DNA of 64,000 bases. Origin: Oceanobacillus senegalensis (GTDB lineage Bacteria; Bacillota; Bacilli; Bacillales; Amphibacillaceae). The notes beneath the pieces are model-generated. The model was not told the DNA's origin, did no database searches, and worked only from the letters and a program-made list of their open reading frames with translations. The first letter of the stretch is position 1, and every line of letters starts with the position of its first letter. Shown here in pieces: positions 27,118 through 36,937 of the stretch. The stretch lies in NCBI RefSeq assembly GCF_900176885.1, contig NZ_LT839648.1:1019049-1083048 (forward strand), in the 5' to 3' direction. Both the position numbers and the translations under genes were made by a program.

Positions 27118-27915
27118 GTGAAAAAATTATTTACTGCTATTATCGGAATGATTTTTTTTAGTATCTTTACAACCACTGTGTCAGCTGAAGAGTATGAGGT
27201 GAAAAAAGGAGATACACTTTGGGAAATAGCACAAACTTATAACACGTCTGTAAAAGTGTTAATGGATATAAATAAATTGAATTCCTCTTTGATAATTCCA
27301 GAACAAGTTTTAAAAATCGAGAGTGATATAGAAACATATGAAGTGCAAAAAGGTGACACCTTGAGTGGAATTAGTGATCGTTATGGTGAGGATGTAAGTA
27401 CAAAGGAATTGATGGCTTGGAATGAACTATCTTCTGATTTGATATTAGTCGGTCAGCAGTTAGTTGTTAATGGACATGAAGTGAAAGGACAATTAGCAGT
27501 GAAATCATCAGATAATACGGAAAAGCAAGCTTCCGTTTCCATTGCTAGTCACAATGTAAGTGGTACTGAAAAGAAACAGAAACCAGAACAAGTGTCTAAT
27601 AGCGAAGACCCAAAAGTGGAAGGGAAAACATTTTCTGTGGAAGCTACTGCTTATACAGCATATTGTTCAGGGTGTTCAGGCATCACTGCCACTGGTATGA
27701 ATTTAAAAGCAAATCCAAATGCAAAAGTGATTGCTGTAGACCCTAATGTTATTCCACTCGGTACAGAAGTCTATGTGGAAGGTTATGGTCAAGCTATTGC
27801 TGCCGATACGGGTGGTGCTATTAAAGGCAACAAAATTGATGTCCATGTTCCCACGAAAGACGAAGCATATAGCTGGGGAAGAAAAAATGTAGAAGTGACA
27901 ATTTTAGAAGAATAA
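27118..27915 (+). CDS. Secreted LysM and 3D-domain cell wall protein
   Basis: The 265-residue precursor has a signal peptide (about 1-24, cleaved after VSA) and two LysM peptidoglycan-binding repeats (YEVKKGDTLWEIAQTYN and YEVQKGDTLSGISDRYG openings). A polar linker follows, and then a C-terminal 3D domain with the conserved aspartates (VDPNVIPLGTEV, AADTGGAIKG, KIDVHV). This is the YocH/Rpf-Sps-like architecture of autolysins that remodel the wall. The GTG at 27118 follows GAGGAGG; the open frame extends upstream to 27064 but has no site there. It is not part of the conserved Bacillus synteny and may be a local insertion. Confidence 0.9.
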   Translation: MKKLFTAIIGMIFFSIFTTTVSAEEYEVKKGDTLWEIAQTYNTSVKVLMDINKLNSSLIIPEQVLKIESDIETYEVQKGDTLSGISDRYGEDVSTKELMAWNELSSDLILVGQQLVVNGHEVKGQLAVKSSDNTEKQASVSIASHNVSGTEKKQKPEQVSNSEDPKVEGKTFSVEATAYTAYCSGCSGITATGMNLKANPNAKVIAVDPNVIPLGTEVYVEGYGQAIAADTGGAIKGNKIDVHVPTKDEAYSWGRKNVEVTILEE

Positions 27916-27933
27916 CCAATTAAAACCTAAATT

Positions 27934-27989
27934 AAAAGCATTACCAAATGTTCATGATACACACAAGAAGCGTTTGGTAATGCTTTTTG
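27934..27989. terminator. Bidirectional terminator between the LysM gene and rnhC
   Basis: A 17-base-pair stem (27934-27950 with 27971-27987, one G-U pair) starts with AAAA and ends with TTTT, suiting both convergent genes. Confidence 0.88.
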
Positions 27990-28005
27990 CTATTGTCTAT
28001 TCCAT

Positions 28006-28950
28006 TTATAAATAACGTTTCGCTTTTTGTGAATTGGCGAAATGCACTTTAGCACACGATGGTAGAACGCTTTCTCCTTTATAACGTATAACTTTTGCTA
28101 TAGTTTGGTCCACTTTACTTGATGCCCCTTTTGGTAGTTCAATTTCCAGTTTGGCTGATAATTTATCCATTTCCTTGACAAAACTGGTTCTAGCTATAAT
28201 AGAACCGGCAGCTACAGCAATCGAGTAGCTTTCCGCTTTCGTCATAAAGAAGGTTTTCTCAGGTAATTTCCTTTTTTCGGATGATAAATAATTAATGTAC
28301 ACGTTTGGTTCACAAAATTGGTCAATTAATATACCTTCATATTCTGATCCATCTATTTTTCGCTTTAAATGATTAATGGCAGAGTGGTGCAGCATTGCCT
28401 TCATCTTTCCTTGTGACCAGCCTTTTTTTTGCAACTTGTTATACTTTTCGTTATGTAGAATGACTAGAGAGTAAGGTATATTTAACTTTACAATCTCCTT
28501 TGACAAGTCTTTAATAACATCATCCGTTAAGTTTTTGGAGTCCCTAATTCCTAATTCTTTTAATTGTTTTATTTGCTGTTTTTCTACGTATACTGCACCA
28601 ACCGTAATGGGTCCAAAATAATCACCAGTACCTGCTTCATCCGAACCGATATGACTGCCTGTAAATAAGGTTTTTGGTGGTGAATATAAATTAGACTTCT
28701 TTGGTGGTTTATTAGAATACGATCGTTTTGTAGAGTTATTTTCAATGATTTCGTTTTCCCATTTTCCTGCCTCTACTTCTGGTGAACTTCCTTGAAAGAG
28801 TACTTTTCCAGACGTATAGGATGTAATCACAGCATGTTGGGTCTTTGCACGAAAGATTGCTCCTTGAGGAGGGGAGGTAAGCGATTCTTGATAGTAAGTT
28901 TTCATTTTATGGATTGTTTGTAATGTATATTTATTGACAATTTGTCCCAA
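28006..28950 (-). CDS. rnhC: Ribonuclease HIII
   Basis: RNase HIII degrades RNA in RNA-DNA hybrids. The 314-residue protein has the HIII-specific N-terminal TBP-like substrate-binding domain (about 1-85). The RNase H core carries GSDEAGTGDYFGP, with catalytic Asp104 and Glu105 in the Asp-Glu-Gly/Ala pattern, plus DQFCEPN and the ITAK-like KAESYSIAVAAGSIIAR region. The start is TTG at 28950 with AAGGAG nine bases upstream. It is divergent from zapA, as in Bacillus. Confidence 0.96.
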   Translation of the reverse strand: MGQIVNKYTLQTIHKMKTYYQESLTSPPQGAIFRAKTQHAVITSYTSGKVLFQGSSPEVEAGKWENEIIENNSTKRSYSNKPPKKSNLYSPPKTLFTGSHIGSDEAGTGDYFGPITVGAVYVEKQQIKQLKELGIRDSKNLTDDVIKDLSKEIVKLNIPYSLVILHNEKYNKLQKKGWSQGKMKAMLHHSAINHLKRKIDGSEYEGILIDQFCEPNVYINYLSSEKRKLPEKTFFMTKAESYSIAVAAGSIIARTSFVKEMDKLSAKLEIELPKGASSKVDQTIAKVIRYKGESVLPSCAKVHFANSQKAKRYL

Positions 28951-29170
28951 ATTTTACTCTCCTTCTTGTACCAGTTTGAACAATAGTGTAATAATATTCA
29001 TGTATGACCAATTCACATCATATATAAAACTATAGCAAATAGAGTGTGTTGTGAAAAGCCGAATCACTTCATTTTCGGTTGTTTTAAAGACCCGTTTTAA
29101 ATACTTCTTTTTAAAAAACAAACTTCATGTTAATATAAAGTGTAGAATTCTTGAGCGGGGGGCTATTCAC

Positions 29171-29434
29171 GTGACAGAAAAAAAGGAACGTGTATCCGTA
29201 GAAATACATAATCGATCATATACTGTTGTTCCAGATGATGAATCGGCAACACATGTTCGTTTGGTCGCCAGTTTAGTTGATCAAAAGATGAAAGAGATTC
29301 AACATTCTAATAGACATCTTGATACGGCAAGTCTTGCTGTATTGACGGCACTTAATACGATGAATGATTACTTGAAACTGAAAGAAGAATATGCTAGATT
29401 GCTAGGTTCAAAGAAAAGAAAAGAGGAAAATTAA
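29171..29434 (+). CDS. zapA: Cell division protein ZapA
   Basis: ZapA binds FtsZ and bundles its filaments at the division site. The 87-residue protein begins VTEKKERVSVEIHNRSYTVV and ends in a coiled-coil helix (LTALNTMNDYLKLKEEYARLL), the usual layout. The open frame extends upstream to 29051 in an implausible basic, aromatic sequence. The GTG at 29171 after a GCGGGGGG site gives the family length. The gene is followed after two bases by the CvpA-family gene. Confidence 0.93.
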   Translation: MTEKKERVSVEIHNRSYTVVPDDESATHVRLVASLVDQKMKEIQHSNRHLDTASLAVLTALNTMNDYLKLKEEYARLLGSKKRKEEN

Positions 29435-29436
29435 GT

Positions 29437-29991
29437 ATGTTTACTCTTATTTTAATGATGATTTTGATATTTGGATTTTTAATGGGCCTAAAACGTGGCT
29501 TTGTTTTGCAATTTTTGCATTTAATTGGATTTGTAGTAGCATTTATTGTTGCTGCTATGTATTATGACACTATTGGAAGTAGAATAGCGTTATGGGTTCC
29601 ATATCCTGAATTACAGGATGATAGTATTTTGGCAAATTTCTTACAGACCTTACCTGTCGAGGGAGCCTTTTATAATGCTATTGCATTTGCACTCATATTC
29701 TTTGTTGTAAAAATCATATTGCAGATTATAGCATCTATGTTGGATTTTGTAGCTTCTATACCTATTCTCAATTCTGTTAATAAGTTGCTAGGTGCCATTC
29801 TTGGATTTTTAGAGGTTTATTTATTAGCATTTATTATTTTATACATATTAGCATTAACACCAGTAGGAACGGTTCAGGAATGGATAAATGGCTCATCTCT
29901 CGCTTTGTTTATTTTAGAACAAACCCCGTACTTTTCTGAAAAAGTCCTTGAATTATGGTTTTCCTACATTGGGGAGGAGCAAGGAAAATAA
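29437..29991 (+). CDS. yshB: CvpA family membrane protein (YshB)
   Basis: The 184-residue protein has four hydrophobic segments (about 2-36, 64-84, 97-115 and 118-142) with the CvpA-like N-terminus LILMMILIFGFLMGLKRG and a DFVASIPILNSVNKLLGAILGF motif. CvpA proteins are linked to colicin V production in E. coli and to envelope functions; the exact role is unknown. Tight coupling to zapA (two bases) suggests co-translation. Confidence 0.88.
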   Translation: MFTLILMMILIFGFLMGLKRGFVLQFLHLIGFVVAFIVAAMYYDTIGSRIALWVPYPELQDDSILANFLQTLPVEGAFYNAIAFALIFFVVKIILQIIASMLDFVASIPILNSVNKLLGAILGFLEVYLLAFIILYILALTPVGTVQEWINGSSLALFILEQTPYFSEKVLELWFSYIGEEQGK

Positions 29992-30001
29992 CTTTACCTT
30001 T

Positions 30002-30077
30002 AGACTGATTCATCTTATTAGTGATACGATTGTATGTCATGTACAATAGTATTAAAATAAGGAATCAGTCTTTTTAG
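30002..30077 (+). terminator. Long imperfect hairpin terminator after yshB
   Basis: AGACTGATTC (30002-30011) pairs with GAATCAGTCT (30062-30071). Inner pairings (CTTATT/AATAAG and ATTGTA/TACAAT) make a stem of about 70 bases ending in TTTTT. Confidence 0.8.
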
Positions 30078-30330
30078 AGGTTGTTCAAAAAGTCGACTAA
30101 GTACCGTCACGTTCTGTGACGAACGTCGAAGTCACCAATCCTGTGGAAGCTCGCTGGCTTGCTTTTCCGCTCCTGGTGTTCTTCTTAGTGTACACCAACG
30201 TCTTCAAAGCTACGCCGCTTCGAACTTTCGACACACAGGACGTGCTAGTGTCGGCGTTGCAATAAATGGTTTTGGTAGTACAACTAATCGCAGTCCCAAG
30301 AAGTCGCGAACTTAGTTTGACCGGTCCTTT
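30076..30330. repeat. Palindrome-rich intergenic element (GAGGTTGTTCAAAAAGT type)
   Basis: The left border GAGGTTGTTCAAAAAGT is a common start of intergenic elements in Bacillaceae (recollection). Inside, GTCACGTTCTGTGAC forms a small hairpin, and TCCTGTG (near 30140) faces CACAGGA (near 30234). The right end is degenerate. Base composition is richer in G/C than neighbours and no gene is visible. Confidence 0.55.
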
Positions 30331-30372
30331 TTATTCTCCCTTTAAATTTGAATCATATGAAAGGTGAAAAAA

Positions 30373-32091
30373 ATGTCAGTTAATAAAAAAGATGTTATTA
30401 AGTTATTGGAAAAAATAGCAGTTTTATTAGAGTTAAAAGGCGAAAATCCTTTTAAGATATCGGCATATCGAAAAGCAGCACAAGCGCTTGAACGCGATGA
30501 GCGATCATTAGGAGATATTGAGGATTTTACGAAAATAAAAGGAATTGGTAAGGGAACAAGTACCGTAATTGTAGAATATATAAAAACAGAACAGTCAGAA
30601 GTACTTCAAAAATTAGAGAAAGAAGTTCCAGAAGGTTTGGTTCCATTATTAAACTTACCGGGGCTTGGTGGTAAAAAATTAGCCAAGCTTTATCAGGAAC
30701 TTGGAGTAACCGATGCAGACTCATTAAAATTAGCTTGCGAAAATGGAGATGTTGAAAGATTAGCAGGTTTTGGTAAAAAATCAGCAGAAAAGATTTTAGC
30801 GGCGATAGAAGAAGCGGGAAATAGACCAGAAAGATTACCAATTTCTAATGTCGTTCCAGTTGCTGAAAAAATTGAAGCCTACATCGAAAAAATGAGTGAT
30901 GTAGAGACTTTCTCCCTAGCAGGAAGTTTACGGAGGATGAGGGAAACGATTAGAGATATTGATTTTATCATTGCAACACCTAATCCTAGTTCGGTTAGGG
31001 ATCAATTACTACAAATTCCGAGCATAAAAGAGGTTATTGCTAAAGGAGAAACAAAGGTTTCTGTAACGATTGATGATATTTATGATATCAATGTCGATTT
31101 TCGAATGGTAAAGAAAGAAGAATTTCCTACAACATTACATCATTTTACCGGTTCAAAGGACCATAATGTAGCGATGAGACAGTTAGCTAAATCTCGCGGA
31201 GAGAAGATAAGTGAATATGGTGTTGAATTAGAAGAAACACAGGAAATTTTGACATTCTCGAGCGAGCAAGCATTTTTTAAACATTTTAATTTAACCTATA
31301 TTCCACCAGAAGTAAGGGAAAATACTGGTGAAATAGAATCTTTCCGGGAAAATTATCCACTAATTAAGTTGGAAGATATCAAAGGTGATTTACATATGCA
31401 CACGACTTTTAGTGATGGTGCTCAGTCTATAGAGGAAATGGTTAACCAAGTAAGAAAAAAAGGTTACTCCTATATAGCTATTACAGATCATTCAAAGTAT
31501 TTACGTGTGGCAAATGGTTTAGATGAGACACGTTTACGGCAGCAACGAGAGGTTATCCATGAATTAAATGAGAAATATGAGGACATTCATATTTTTGCTG
31601 GCGTAGAAATGGATATTTTACCTGATGGAAGTCTTGATTTTTCTAATGAATTCTTGAAGGAAATGGATTTTGTGATTGGTGCAATTCACTCTAGTTTTAA
31701 TCAAACGGAAGAGCAAATTATGAATCGTTTATTTAATGCATTAGAAAATCCATTCGTAAATATAATTGCTCATCCAACTGGGAGATTAATTGGAAAAAGA
31801 GATGGTTATAAGGTAGATGTTGAGAAATTGATTGACAAGGCAAAAGAAATGAATACAGCATTAGAAATTAATGCTAATCCTAATCGATTAGATTTATCTG
31901 CTGAATGGGCTAGAAAAGCTCAAGAAGCGGGAGTTAATTTGGCAATCAATACAGATGCACATAGTTATCAGATGCTAGAGCATATGAAATATGGAGTAGG
32001 AACAGCTAGACGGGGCTGGATTCGTAAGGATATGGTCTTGAATACGTGGGATAAGGATAAATTAATCGATTATTTTAATCAGAACAAATAG
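30373..32091 (+). CDS. polX: DNA polymerase/3'-5' exonuclease PolX
   Basis: The 572-residue protein joins a family X polymerase (about 1-315, with helix-hairpin-helix motifs such as [13 protein letters not shown] and the catalytic segment [17 protein letters not shown]) to a PHP exonuclease domain (about 335-572, starting [13 protein letters not shown], then HSSFNQ and NTDAHS). It fills short gaps and processes abasic sites in base-excision repair. The frame begins at GTG 30364, but AAAGGTG at 30359-30365 makes ATG 30373 the better start. mutS2 follows after 20 bases. Confidence 0.95.
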   Translation: MSVNKKDVIKLLEKIAVLLELKGENPFKISAYRKAAQALERDERSLGDIEDFTKIKGIGKGTSTVIVEYIKTEQSEVLQKLEKEVPEGLVPLLNLPGLGGKKLAKLYQELGVTDADSLKLACENGDVERLAGFGKKSAEKILAAIEEAGNRPERLPISNVVPVAEKIEAYIEKMSDVETFSLAGSLRRMRETIRDIDFIIATPNPSSVRDQLLQIPSIKEVIAKGETKVSVTIDDIYDINVDFRMVKKEEFPTTLHHFTGSKDHNVAMRQLAKSRGEKISEYGVELEETQEILTFSSEQAFFKHFNLTYIPPEVRENTGEIESFRENYPLIKLEDIKGDLHMHTTFSDGAQSIEEMVNQVRKKGYSYIAITDHSKYLRVANGLDETRLRQQREVIHELNEKYEDIHIFAGVEMDILPDGSLDFSNEFLKEMDFVIGAIHSSFNQTEEQIMNRLFNALENPFVNIIAHPTGRLIGKRDGYKVDVEKLIDKAKEMNTALEINANPNRLDLSAEWARKAQEAGVNLAINTDAHSYQMLEHMKYGVGTARRGWIRKDMVLNTWDKDKLIDYFNQNK

Positions 32092-32111
32092 CTTTAAAAG
32101 GAGTAAGATGC

Positions 32112-34451
32112 ATGAACGAACGGATTTTTCGTGTATTAGAATTTCAAAAAATAATTGAACAATTAATAAAACATGCAGCAACATCTATTGGTAAAGATTA
32201 TGCTTCAAAATTAAGACCAGTATCAAATATTGATGACGTCGTACGATTACAAGATGAAACAGATGAAGCAGCACAAATTCTTCGGTTAAATAAGACGATT
32301 CCCTTTGGTGGGATAACAGATATACGTATGAGTCTGAAACGAAGTACAATTGGTGGTGTATTATCTCCAGAAGAATGCTTAAATGTTGCAGATACGATTT
32401 ATGGTGGACGGCAAGTAAAAAGCTTCATTCAAAACTTAGAGGAGAACGTACCTATTTTAAAGGGGTTTGTTGAACGAATTACTCCTCTTAAAGAATTAGA
32501 AAGAAAGATTAAGAACTGTATTGATGATCACGGTCAAATGATGGATAGTGCGTCACAGGCACTACGGAGTATTCGTACATCCATTCGTACCTTTGAATCA
32601 AGGGTACGTGAAAAGTTGGAGGGTTATACAAGAACAAATAGTAAAATGCTATCCGATGTGATAGTAACGATTAGAAATGACCGTTATGTACTACCAGTTA
32701 AACAAGAATATCGTGGTTCCATCGGTGGCATTGTACATGACCAGTCATCGTCAGGACAAACATTATTTATGGAACCAAAAGCAGTAGTGGATTTAAATAA
32801 TCAACTACAGGCTGCATATAGCAAAGAGAAACAGGAGATTGATCGGATTTTGAAGGAGCTTAGTGCTAAAATAGCGGAACATAATGAATTTTTATCTGAG
32901 AATGTTTCGGTTTTAGCGGAAATGGATTTTATTAATGCAAGGGCTTTGTTAGGGAGCCATATGAAAGCAGCTAAACCAAAGATGAATAATAAAGGCGTTA
33001 TTAAAATGAAGCAAGCGAGGCATCCGCTAATTTCAATGGATGAAGTTGTTGCGAATGATGTGGAAATAGGTGATACCTACACAACAATTGTAATAACTGG
33101 ACCCAATACTGGAGGAAAAACGGTAACATTAAAAATGGTCGGCTTATGTACGTTAATGGCCCAGGCTGGTTTACAGGTTCCGGCTTTAGATGGTTGTGAA
33201 CTCGCTGTTTTTAAAGATGTATTTGCTGATATAGGTGACGAACAATCCATTGAGCAGAACTTAAGTACATTTTCTTCTCATATGACAAATATTGTTGAGA
33301 TTATAAAGCATGTGGATCGTGACTCGTTAGTATTATTTGATGAATTAGGTTCAGGAACTGATCCGGGTGAAGGGGCTGCACTAGCTATGTCTATTTTAGA
33401 TGAAGTCATTGCTAGAGATGCAAGAGTCATTGCAACGACCCATTACCCAGAGCTAAAGGCATATGGATATAATCGTGATAATGTGATTAATGCATCTGTT
33501 GAATTTAATGTGGAAACATTGCAGCCTACATACCGATTATTAATTGGCGTACCAGGAAGAAGCAATGCATTTGAAATATCAAGACGACTTGGATTAAATG
33601 AAGAAATAATAAACCGTGCAAAAGGTCTAATTGGAGTTGACTCTAAGAGTGTAGAAAATATGATTGCTTCTCTTGAAAAATCACAGCTGTCTGCTGAAAA
33701 GGATTATGAAAAAGCTCACGAAATTTTACTTGAAAGTGAACAGCTCCGAGACCAGTTAAATAGGGAATGGAATCAGTTCCAAAGTAAACGAGAAAAATTG
33801 TTTAAGAGAGCTGAGGAGAAAGCGGAAAAAGCAATTAAGCAAGCACAGGAAGAAGCGGAAATAATTGTAAAAGAAATTAGAAACATGAAATCCAATGTTG
33901 AGTTAAAAGAGCATGAATGGATTGAAGCCAAGAAAATGCTCGAGGATGCTACACCTAATTTAACAACGAAAAAACCAAAAAGTAAGACTGTGTCTAACGA
34001 AAGTAAAGAACTTCAACCTGGGGATGAAATTAAACTTCTGACTGTAAATCAAAAAGGTGAGGTATTGGATAAAGTAAGTGAAAATGAATATCTCGTGCAA
34101 GTAGGTATTATGAAAGTTAAGGTTAAGCGAAATGATTTACAGTTCCTAGGTAAACCAAAACAAACGTACGAGAAGCCAATTGCAACGATCAAAGGAAACA
34201 ATTACCATGTGAAAACAGAACTTGATTTACGTGGTGAGCGTTATGAGGACGCATTGCTTAAATTAGAAAAATATATTGATGATAGTTTACTTGCAGGTTA
34301 TCCAAGGGTATCGATTATTCATGGGAAAGGAACTGGTGCACTTCGTAAAGGTGTACAAGAGTTTGTCAAAAGCCATCCAGGTATTGCTAACTCAAGGCCA
34401 GGTTCAAGTGGAGAAGGAGGTAGTGGGGTAACAGTAATTGAGTTTAAGTAG
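32112..34451 (+). CDS. mutS2: MutS2 family endonuclease/ribosome rescue ATPase
   Basis: The 779-residue protein has a core like MutS without the mismatch-reading domain, an ABC-type ATPase with Walker [11 protein letters not shown] (near residue 330) and Walker [16 protein letters not shown] long coiled-coil region (about 515-620) and a C-terminal Smr endonuclease domain (from about 703, [12 protein letters not shown], with HGKGTGALR) follow. In B. subtilis the protein splits collided ribosomes; in other bacteria it suppresses recombination. It is in an operon with polX. Confidence 0.96.
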   Translation: MNERIFRVLEFQKIIEQLIKHAATSIGKDYASKLRPVSNIDDVVRLQDETDEAAQILRLNKTIPFGGITDIRMSLKRSTIGGVLSPEECLNVADTIYGGRQVKSFIQNLEENVPILKGFVERITPLKELERKIKNCIDDHGQMMDSASQALRSIRTSIRTFESRVREKLEGYTRTNSKMLSDVIVTIRNDRYVLPVKQEYRGSIGGIVHDQSSSGQTLFMEPKAVVDLNNQLQAAYSKEKQEIDRILKELSAKIAEHNEFLSENVSVLAEMDFINARALLGSHMKAAKPKMNNKGVIKMKQARHPLISMDEVVANDVEIGDTYTTIVITGPNTGGKTVTLKMVGLCTLMAQAGLQVPALDGCELAVFKDVFADIGDEQSIEQNLSTFSSHMTNIVEIIKHVDRDSLVLFDELGSGTDPGEGAALAMSILDEVIARDARVIATTHYPELKAYGYNRDNVINASVEFNVETLQPTYRLLIGVPGRSNAFEISRRLGLNEEIINRAKGLIGVDSKSVENMIASLEKSQLSAEKDYEKAHEILLESEQLRDQLNREWNQFQSKREKLFKRAEEKAEKAIKQAQEEAEIIVKEIRNMKSNVELKEHEWIEAKKMLEDATPNLTTKKPKSKTVSNESKELQPGDEIKLLTVNQKGEVLDKVSENEYLVQVGIMKVKVKRNDLQFLGKPKQTYEKPIATIKGNNYHVKTELDLRGERYEDALLKLEKYIDDSLLAGYPRVSIIHGKGTGALRKGVQEFVKSHPGIANSRPGSSGEGGSGVTVIEFK

Positions 34452-34467
34452 AGGTAAATAATTTATT

Positions 34468-34508
34468 AAAATCACGCTCATTAATAGGGATGGGCGTGAT
34501 TTTACCAA
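34468..34508 (+). terminator. Hairpin after mutS2
   Basis: TAAAATCACGCTCAT (34468-34482) pairs with ATGGGCGTGATTTTA (34491-34505). The T-run is short, so termination may be partial. The hairpin rules out the upstream start of the next frame at 34490. Confidence 0.7.
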
Positions 34509-34543
34509 AAGAAATGATAAGGGGAAAGGTGGGTAGAAAAGGA

Positions 34544-34951
34544 ATGGAACATTTTTGGGAAAACATTATGGTTATTACAGCGGCAAGGTACAGTGTGGTT
34601 GTTCTATGTACAGTTGTGTTCCTTGCAGTTTTTGAACTGGTAACTTCATATAAAAATTGGAAGGAAATTAAAAATGGAAATTTCTCCGTAGCTATGGCGA
34701 CTGGTGGAAAGCTTTTTGGAATTGCAACTATTTTCCGTTATTCTATAGAACATAATGATACAATCCTCCAAAGTATTGGATGGGGAGCATTTGGATTTAT
34801 TTTACTTTTATTTGGATATTTCATTTTTGAATTTTTAACACCCACCATTCGAGTCGATGAAGAGATTGGTAAAGGGAATCTTGCTGTTGGTTTCATCTCC
34901 ATGATGATTTCCATCGGACTTGCTTTTGTAATTGGGGCAAGTATTTTATAG
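34544..34951 (+). CDS. yshE: DUF350 family membrane protein (YshE)
   Basis: The 135-residue protein has four hydrophobic segments, with the DUF350 hallmarks KNGNFSVAMATGGKLFGIATIFRYSI and a repeat-like GKGNLAVGFISMMISIGLAFVIG at the C-terminus. Each half has a G-N-x-x-V/A-A pattern typical of the family's internal duplication. The function is unknown. The ATG at 34544 after AAAAGG is preferred over 34490, which lies in the terminator hairpin. It occupies the yshE position between mutS2 and lcfA. Confidence 0.85.
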   Translation: MEHFWENIMVITAARYSVVVLCTVVFLAVFELVTSYKNWKEIKNGNFSVAMATGGKLFGIATIFRYSIEHNDTILQSIGWGAFGFILLLFGYFIFEFLTPTIRVDEEIGKGNLAVGFISMMISIGLAFVIGASIL

Positions 34952-34963
34952 AGGAGGGGTAAT

Positions 34964-35044
34964 ATGGTGTTTGAAAGGCTAGCAAAAATTTTAATTGTTG
35001 TTGCTATAGTGTTTATTATTACCGGTATTTTTTACTTTTTATAA
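34964..35044 (+). CDS. Small single-pass membrane protein, 26 residues
   Basis: An ATG at 34964, five bases after a very strong GAGGAGGGG site (34951-34959), opens a 26-codon frame, MVFERLAKILIVVAIVFIIT followed by GIFYFL. Nearly all of it is one hydrophobic helix with a charged N-terminal face (Glu, Arg, Lys). It starts 13 bases after the yshE stop and is surely co-transcribed. I do not recognise a family. Its function may be to modulate a membrane partner such as YshE, but this is a guess. Confidence 0.65.
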   Translation: MVFERLAKILIVVAIVFIITGIFYFL

Positions 35045-35073
35045 TATTGTTTCAATAAAAAATAAAATAAAGT

Positions 35074-35102
35074 TTCTAAAAGCAGAAAATTATCGGTATA
35101 AT
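35074..35102 (+). promoter_or_regulatory. Possible promoter of lcfA
   Basis: TTCTAA (35074-35079), 17 bases, TATAAT (35097-35102). The -35 match is weak. No FadR-like palindrome is found here. Confidence 0.45.
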
Positions 35103-35133
35103 GGTTATAAGTAAGAATTTAGGAGGAATGCAA

Positions 35134-36813
35134 ATGGAAAGCAAGTGTTGGTATAATCATTATCCGAATGAAATCCCGACAAGTATTAGTTATGATGAGA
35201 AAGCTTTACATGCATTTCTAGAAGATACTGCAGATAAAAATGGTAACCGAGTTGCACTTCATTTTATGGGAAAAGAAATGAACTATGCTAATCTCTACTA
35301 TCGATGTACACAAATAGCTCATTACCTACAATCACTTGGATTAAACAAGGGTGATAAGGTTGCTATTATGTTACCCAACTGCCCACAGGCTGTGATTGGT
35401 TATTATGGAGTGTTGATGGCTGGTGGAGTAGTAGTGCAAACCAATCCACTATACACAGAAAGAGAATTAGAATTTCAATTAATGGACTCAGAGTCAAAAT
35501 TTATTATTTGCTTGGATATTCTCCTTCCAAAAGTAGCGAAAGCACGCGAAAAAACAGACCTCGAACACACAGTTGTTACAGGGATTAAAGATTATTTACC
35601 ATTCCCTAAAAATATAATTTATCCATTTATTCAAAAGAGGGAATATAATATAGTTGTCAAACCTAAACAATCAGAGGGCATTCATATTTGGAAAAATATA
35701 ATGGAAACTGCTACATCAGATTATTTGGAAGTGGATATTAATCCCAAGAAGGACTTAGCTCTACTTCAGTACACAGGAGGAACAACGGGAAATCCAAAGG
35801 GTGTAATGTTAACCCATTATAATTTAGTGGCAAATGTTCAAATGTGTGAGGCTTGGTTATACAAATTGAAGTCAAAATCTCAGACGGTTTTAGCAGTTTT
35901 ACCATTTTTTCATGTATATGGTATGACAACAGTAATGAATTATTCAATTATGCAGGCTTCTAAAATGATTTTGATGCCTAAATTTAATTCTACTGATGTT
36001 TTGAAAACGATTTCAAAACAAAAACCTTCCCTTTTCCCAGGAGCACCGACAATTTATATCGGTTTGTTAAACCATCCAGAAATTCATAAGTATGACCTTT
36101 CATCTATAGAAGCGTGTATAAGCGGATCGGCTCCCCTCCCTTTAGAGGTTCAAGAGCAATTTGAGAAAATAACTAGAGGAAGATTAGTAGAGGGTTATGG
36201 ACTTACAGAATCTTCACCAGTCACACATTCTAACTTTGTTTGGGGGAGAAGGATAAATGGATCAATTGGAGTTCCATGGCCTGATACGGATGCCAAAATT
36301 TTACGTTTACATTCAGATATGGAAGAAGCTGAAATTGGTGAGGTGGGAGAAATTGTTGTAAAAGGACCACAAATTATGCAGGGGTATTGGAAAAATCCTG
36401 TAGAAACAGAGAAAGTATTAAAGGATGGGTGGTTATTCACTGGTGACCTAGGTTACATGGATGAAGAAGGATATTTTTATATTGTTGACAGAAAAAAAGA
36501 TATGATTATTGCGGGTGGGTTTAATGTATATCCAAGGGAAGTGGAAGAAATATTATACGAACATGAGGCAATCCAAGAAGCAGTCGTTGCAGGCATTCCT
36601 GATCCATACCGCGGTGAAACGGTGAAGGCCTACGTTGTACTAAAGCAAGGGTATTTTGTAACGGAAGCGGAGTTAAATTCATATGCAAGAAAAAATTTAG
36701 CCGCCTATAAAGTTCCTAGAGTTTACGATTTCCGTGATGAATTACCAAAGACTACGGTTGGAAAGATATTAAGAAGGAAATTAGTAGAGGAAGAGAAAGA
36801 AAAAATGTTATAA
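35134..36813 (+). CDS. lcfA: Long-chain fatty acyl-CoA synthetase
   Basis: LcfA activates long-chain fatty acids with ATP and CoA at the membrane face for beta-oxidation. The 559-residue AMP-forming enzyme has the P-loop YTGGTTGNPKGVMLTH, the GYGLTESSP motif, the TGDLGYMDEEGYFYIVDRKKD hinge region and a C-terminal catalytic lysine in PKTTVGKILRR. AGGAGG at 35121-35126 fits ATG 35134 best; 35128 is also possible. It heads the fatty-acid degradation cluster as in B. subtilis, but I found no FadR box in front of it. Confidence 0.95.
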   Translation: MESKCWYNHYPNEIPTSISYDEKALHAFLEDTADKNGNRVALHFMGKEMNYANLYYRCTQIAHYLQSLGLNKGDKVAIMLPNCPQAVIGYYGVLMAGGVVVQTNPLYTERELEFQLMDSESKFIICLDILLPKVAKAREKTDLEHTVVTGIKDYLPFPKNIIYPFIQKREYNIVVKPKQSEGIHIWKNIMETATSDYLEVDINPKKDLALLQYTGGTTGNPKGVMLTHYNLVANVQMCEAWLYKLKSKSQTVLAVLPFFHVYGMTTVMNYSIMQASKMILMPKFNSTDVLKTISKQKPSLFPGAPTIYIGLLNHPEIHKYDLSSIEACISGSAPLPLEVQEQFEKITRGRLVEGYGLTESSPVTHSNFVWGRRINGSIGVPWPDTDAKILRLHSDMEEAEIGEVGEIVVKGPQIMQGYWKNPVETEKVLKDGWLFTGDLGYMDEEGYFYIVDRKKDMIIAGGFNVYPREVEEILYEHEAIQEAVVAGIPDPYRGETVKAYVVLKQGYFVTEAELNSYARKNLAAYKVPRVYDFRDELPKTTVGKILRRKLVEEEKEKML

Positions 36814-36854
36814 CTTAGCCTTCTTTTTTTACTCTGTTTTTGGACTGGCATTAA

Positions 36855-36883
36855 TTGACAATTATGATGTATATAGTTACTAT
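36855..36883 (+). promoter_or_regulatory. fadR operon promoter
   Basis: TTGACA (36855-36860), a 17-base spacer and TACTAT (36878-36883) form a good sigma-A promoter with the start near 36890, right at the FadR operator. Confidence 0.82.
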
Positions 36884-36890
36884 GTTCATA

Positions 36891-36908
36891 TGAATGACTA
36901 TTCATTCA
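36891..36908 (+). promoter_or_regulatory. FadR operator
   Basis: TGAATGACTATTCATTCA is an 18-base palindrome matching the B. subtilis FadR consensus TGAATGAMTANTCATTCA exactly. It overlaps the predicted transcription start of fadR, so FadR would repress its own operon until long-chain acyl-CoA releases it. Confidence 0.92.
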
Positions 36909-36937
36909 TTTTACCATAGAATAAGGAGAAATAAGAT

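Noticed and set aside
29051-29170. N-terminal extension of ZapA
   Set aside because: The sequence does not resemble the family and has no ribosome binding site; the GTG at 29171 does.
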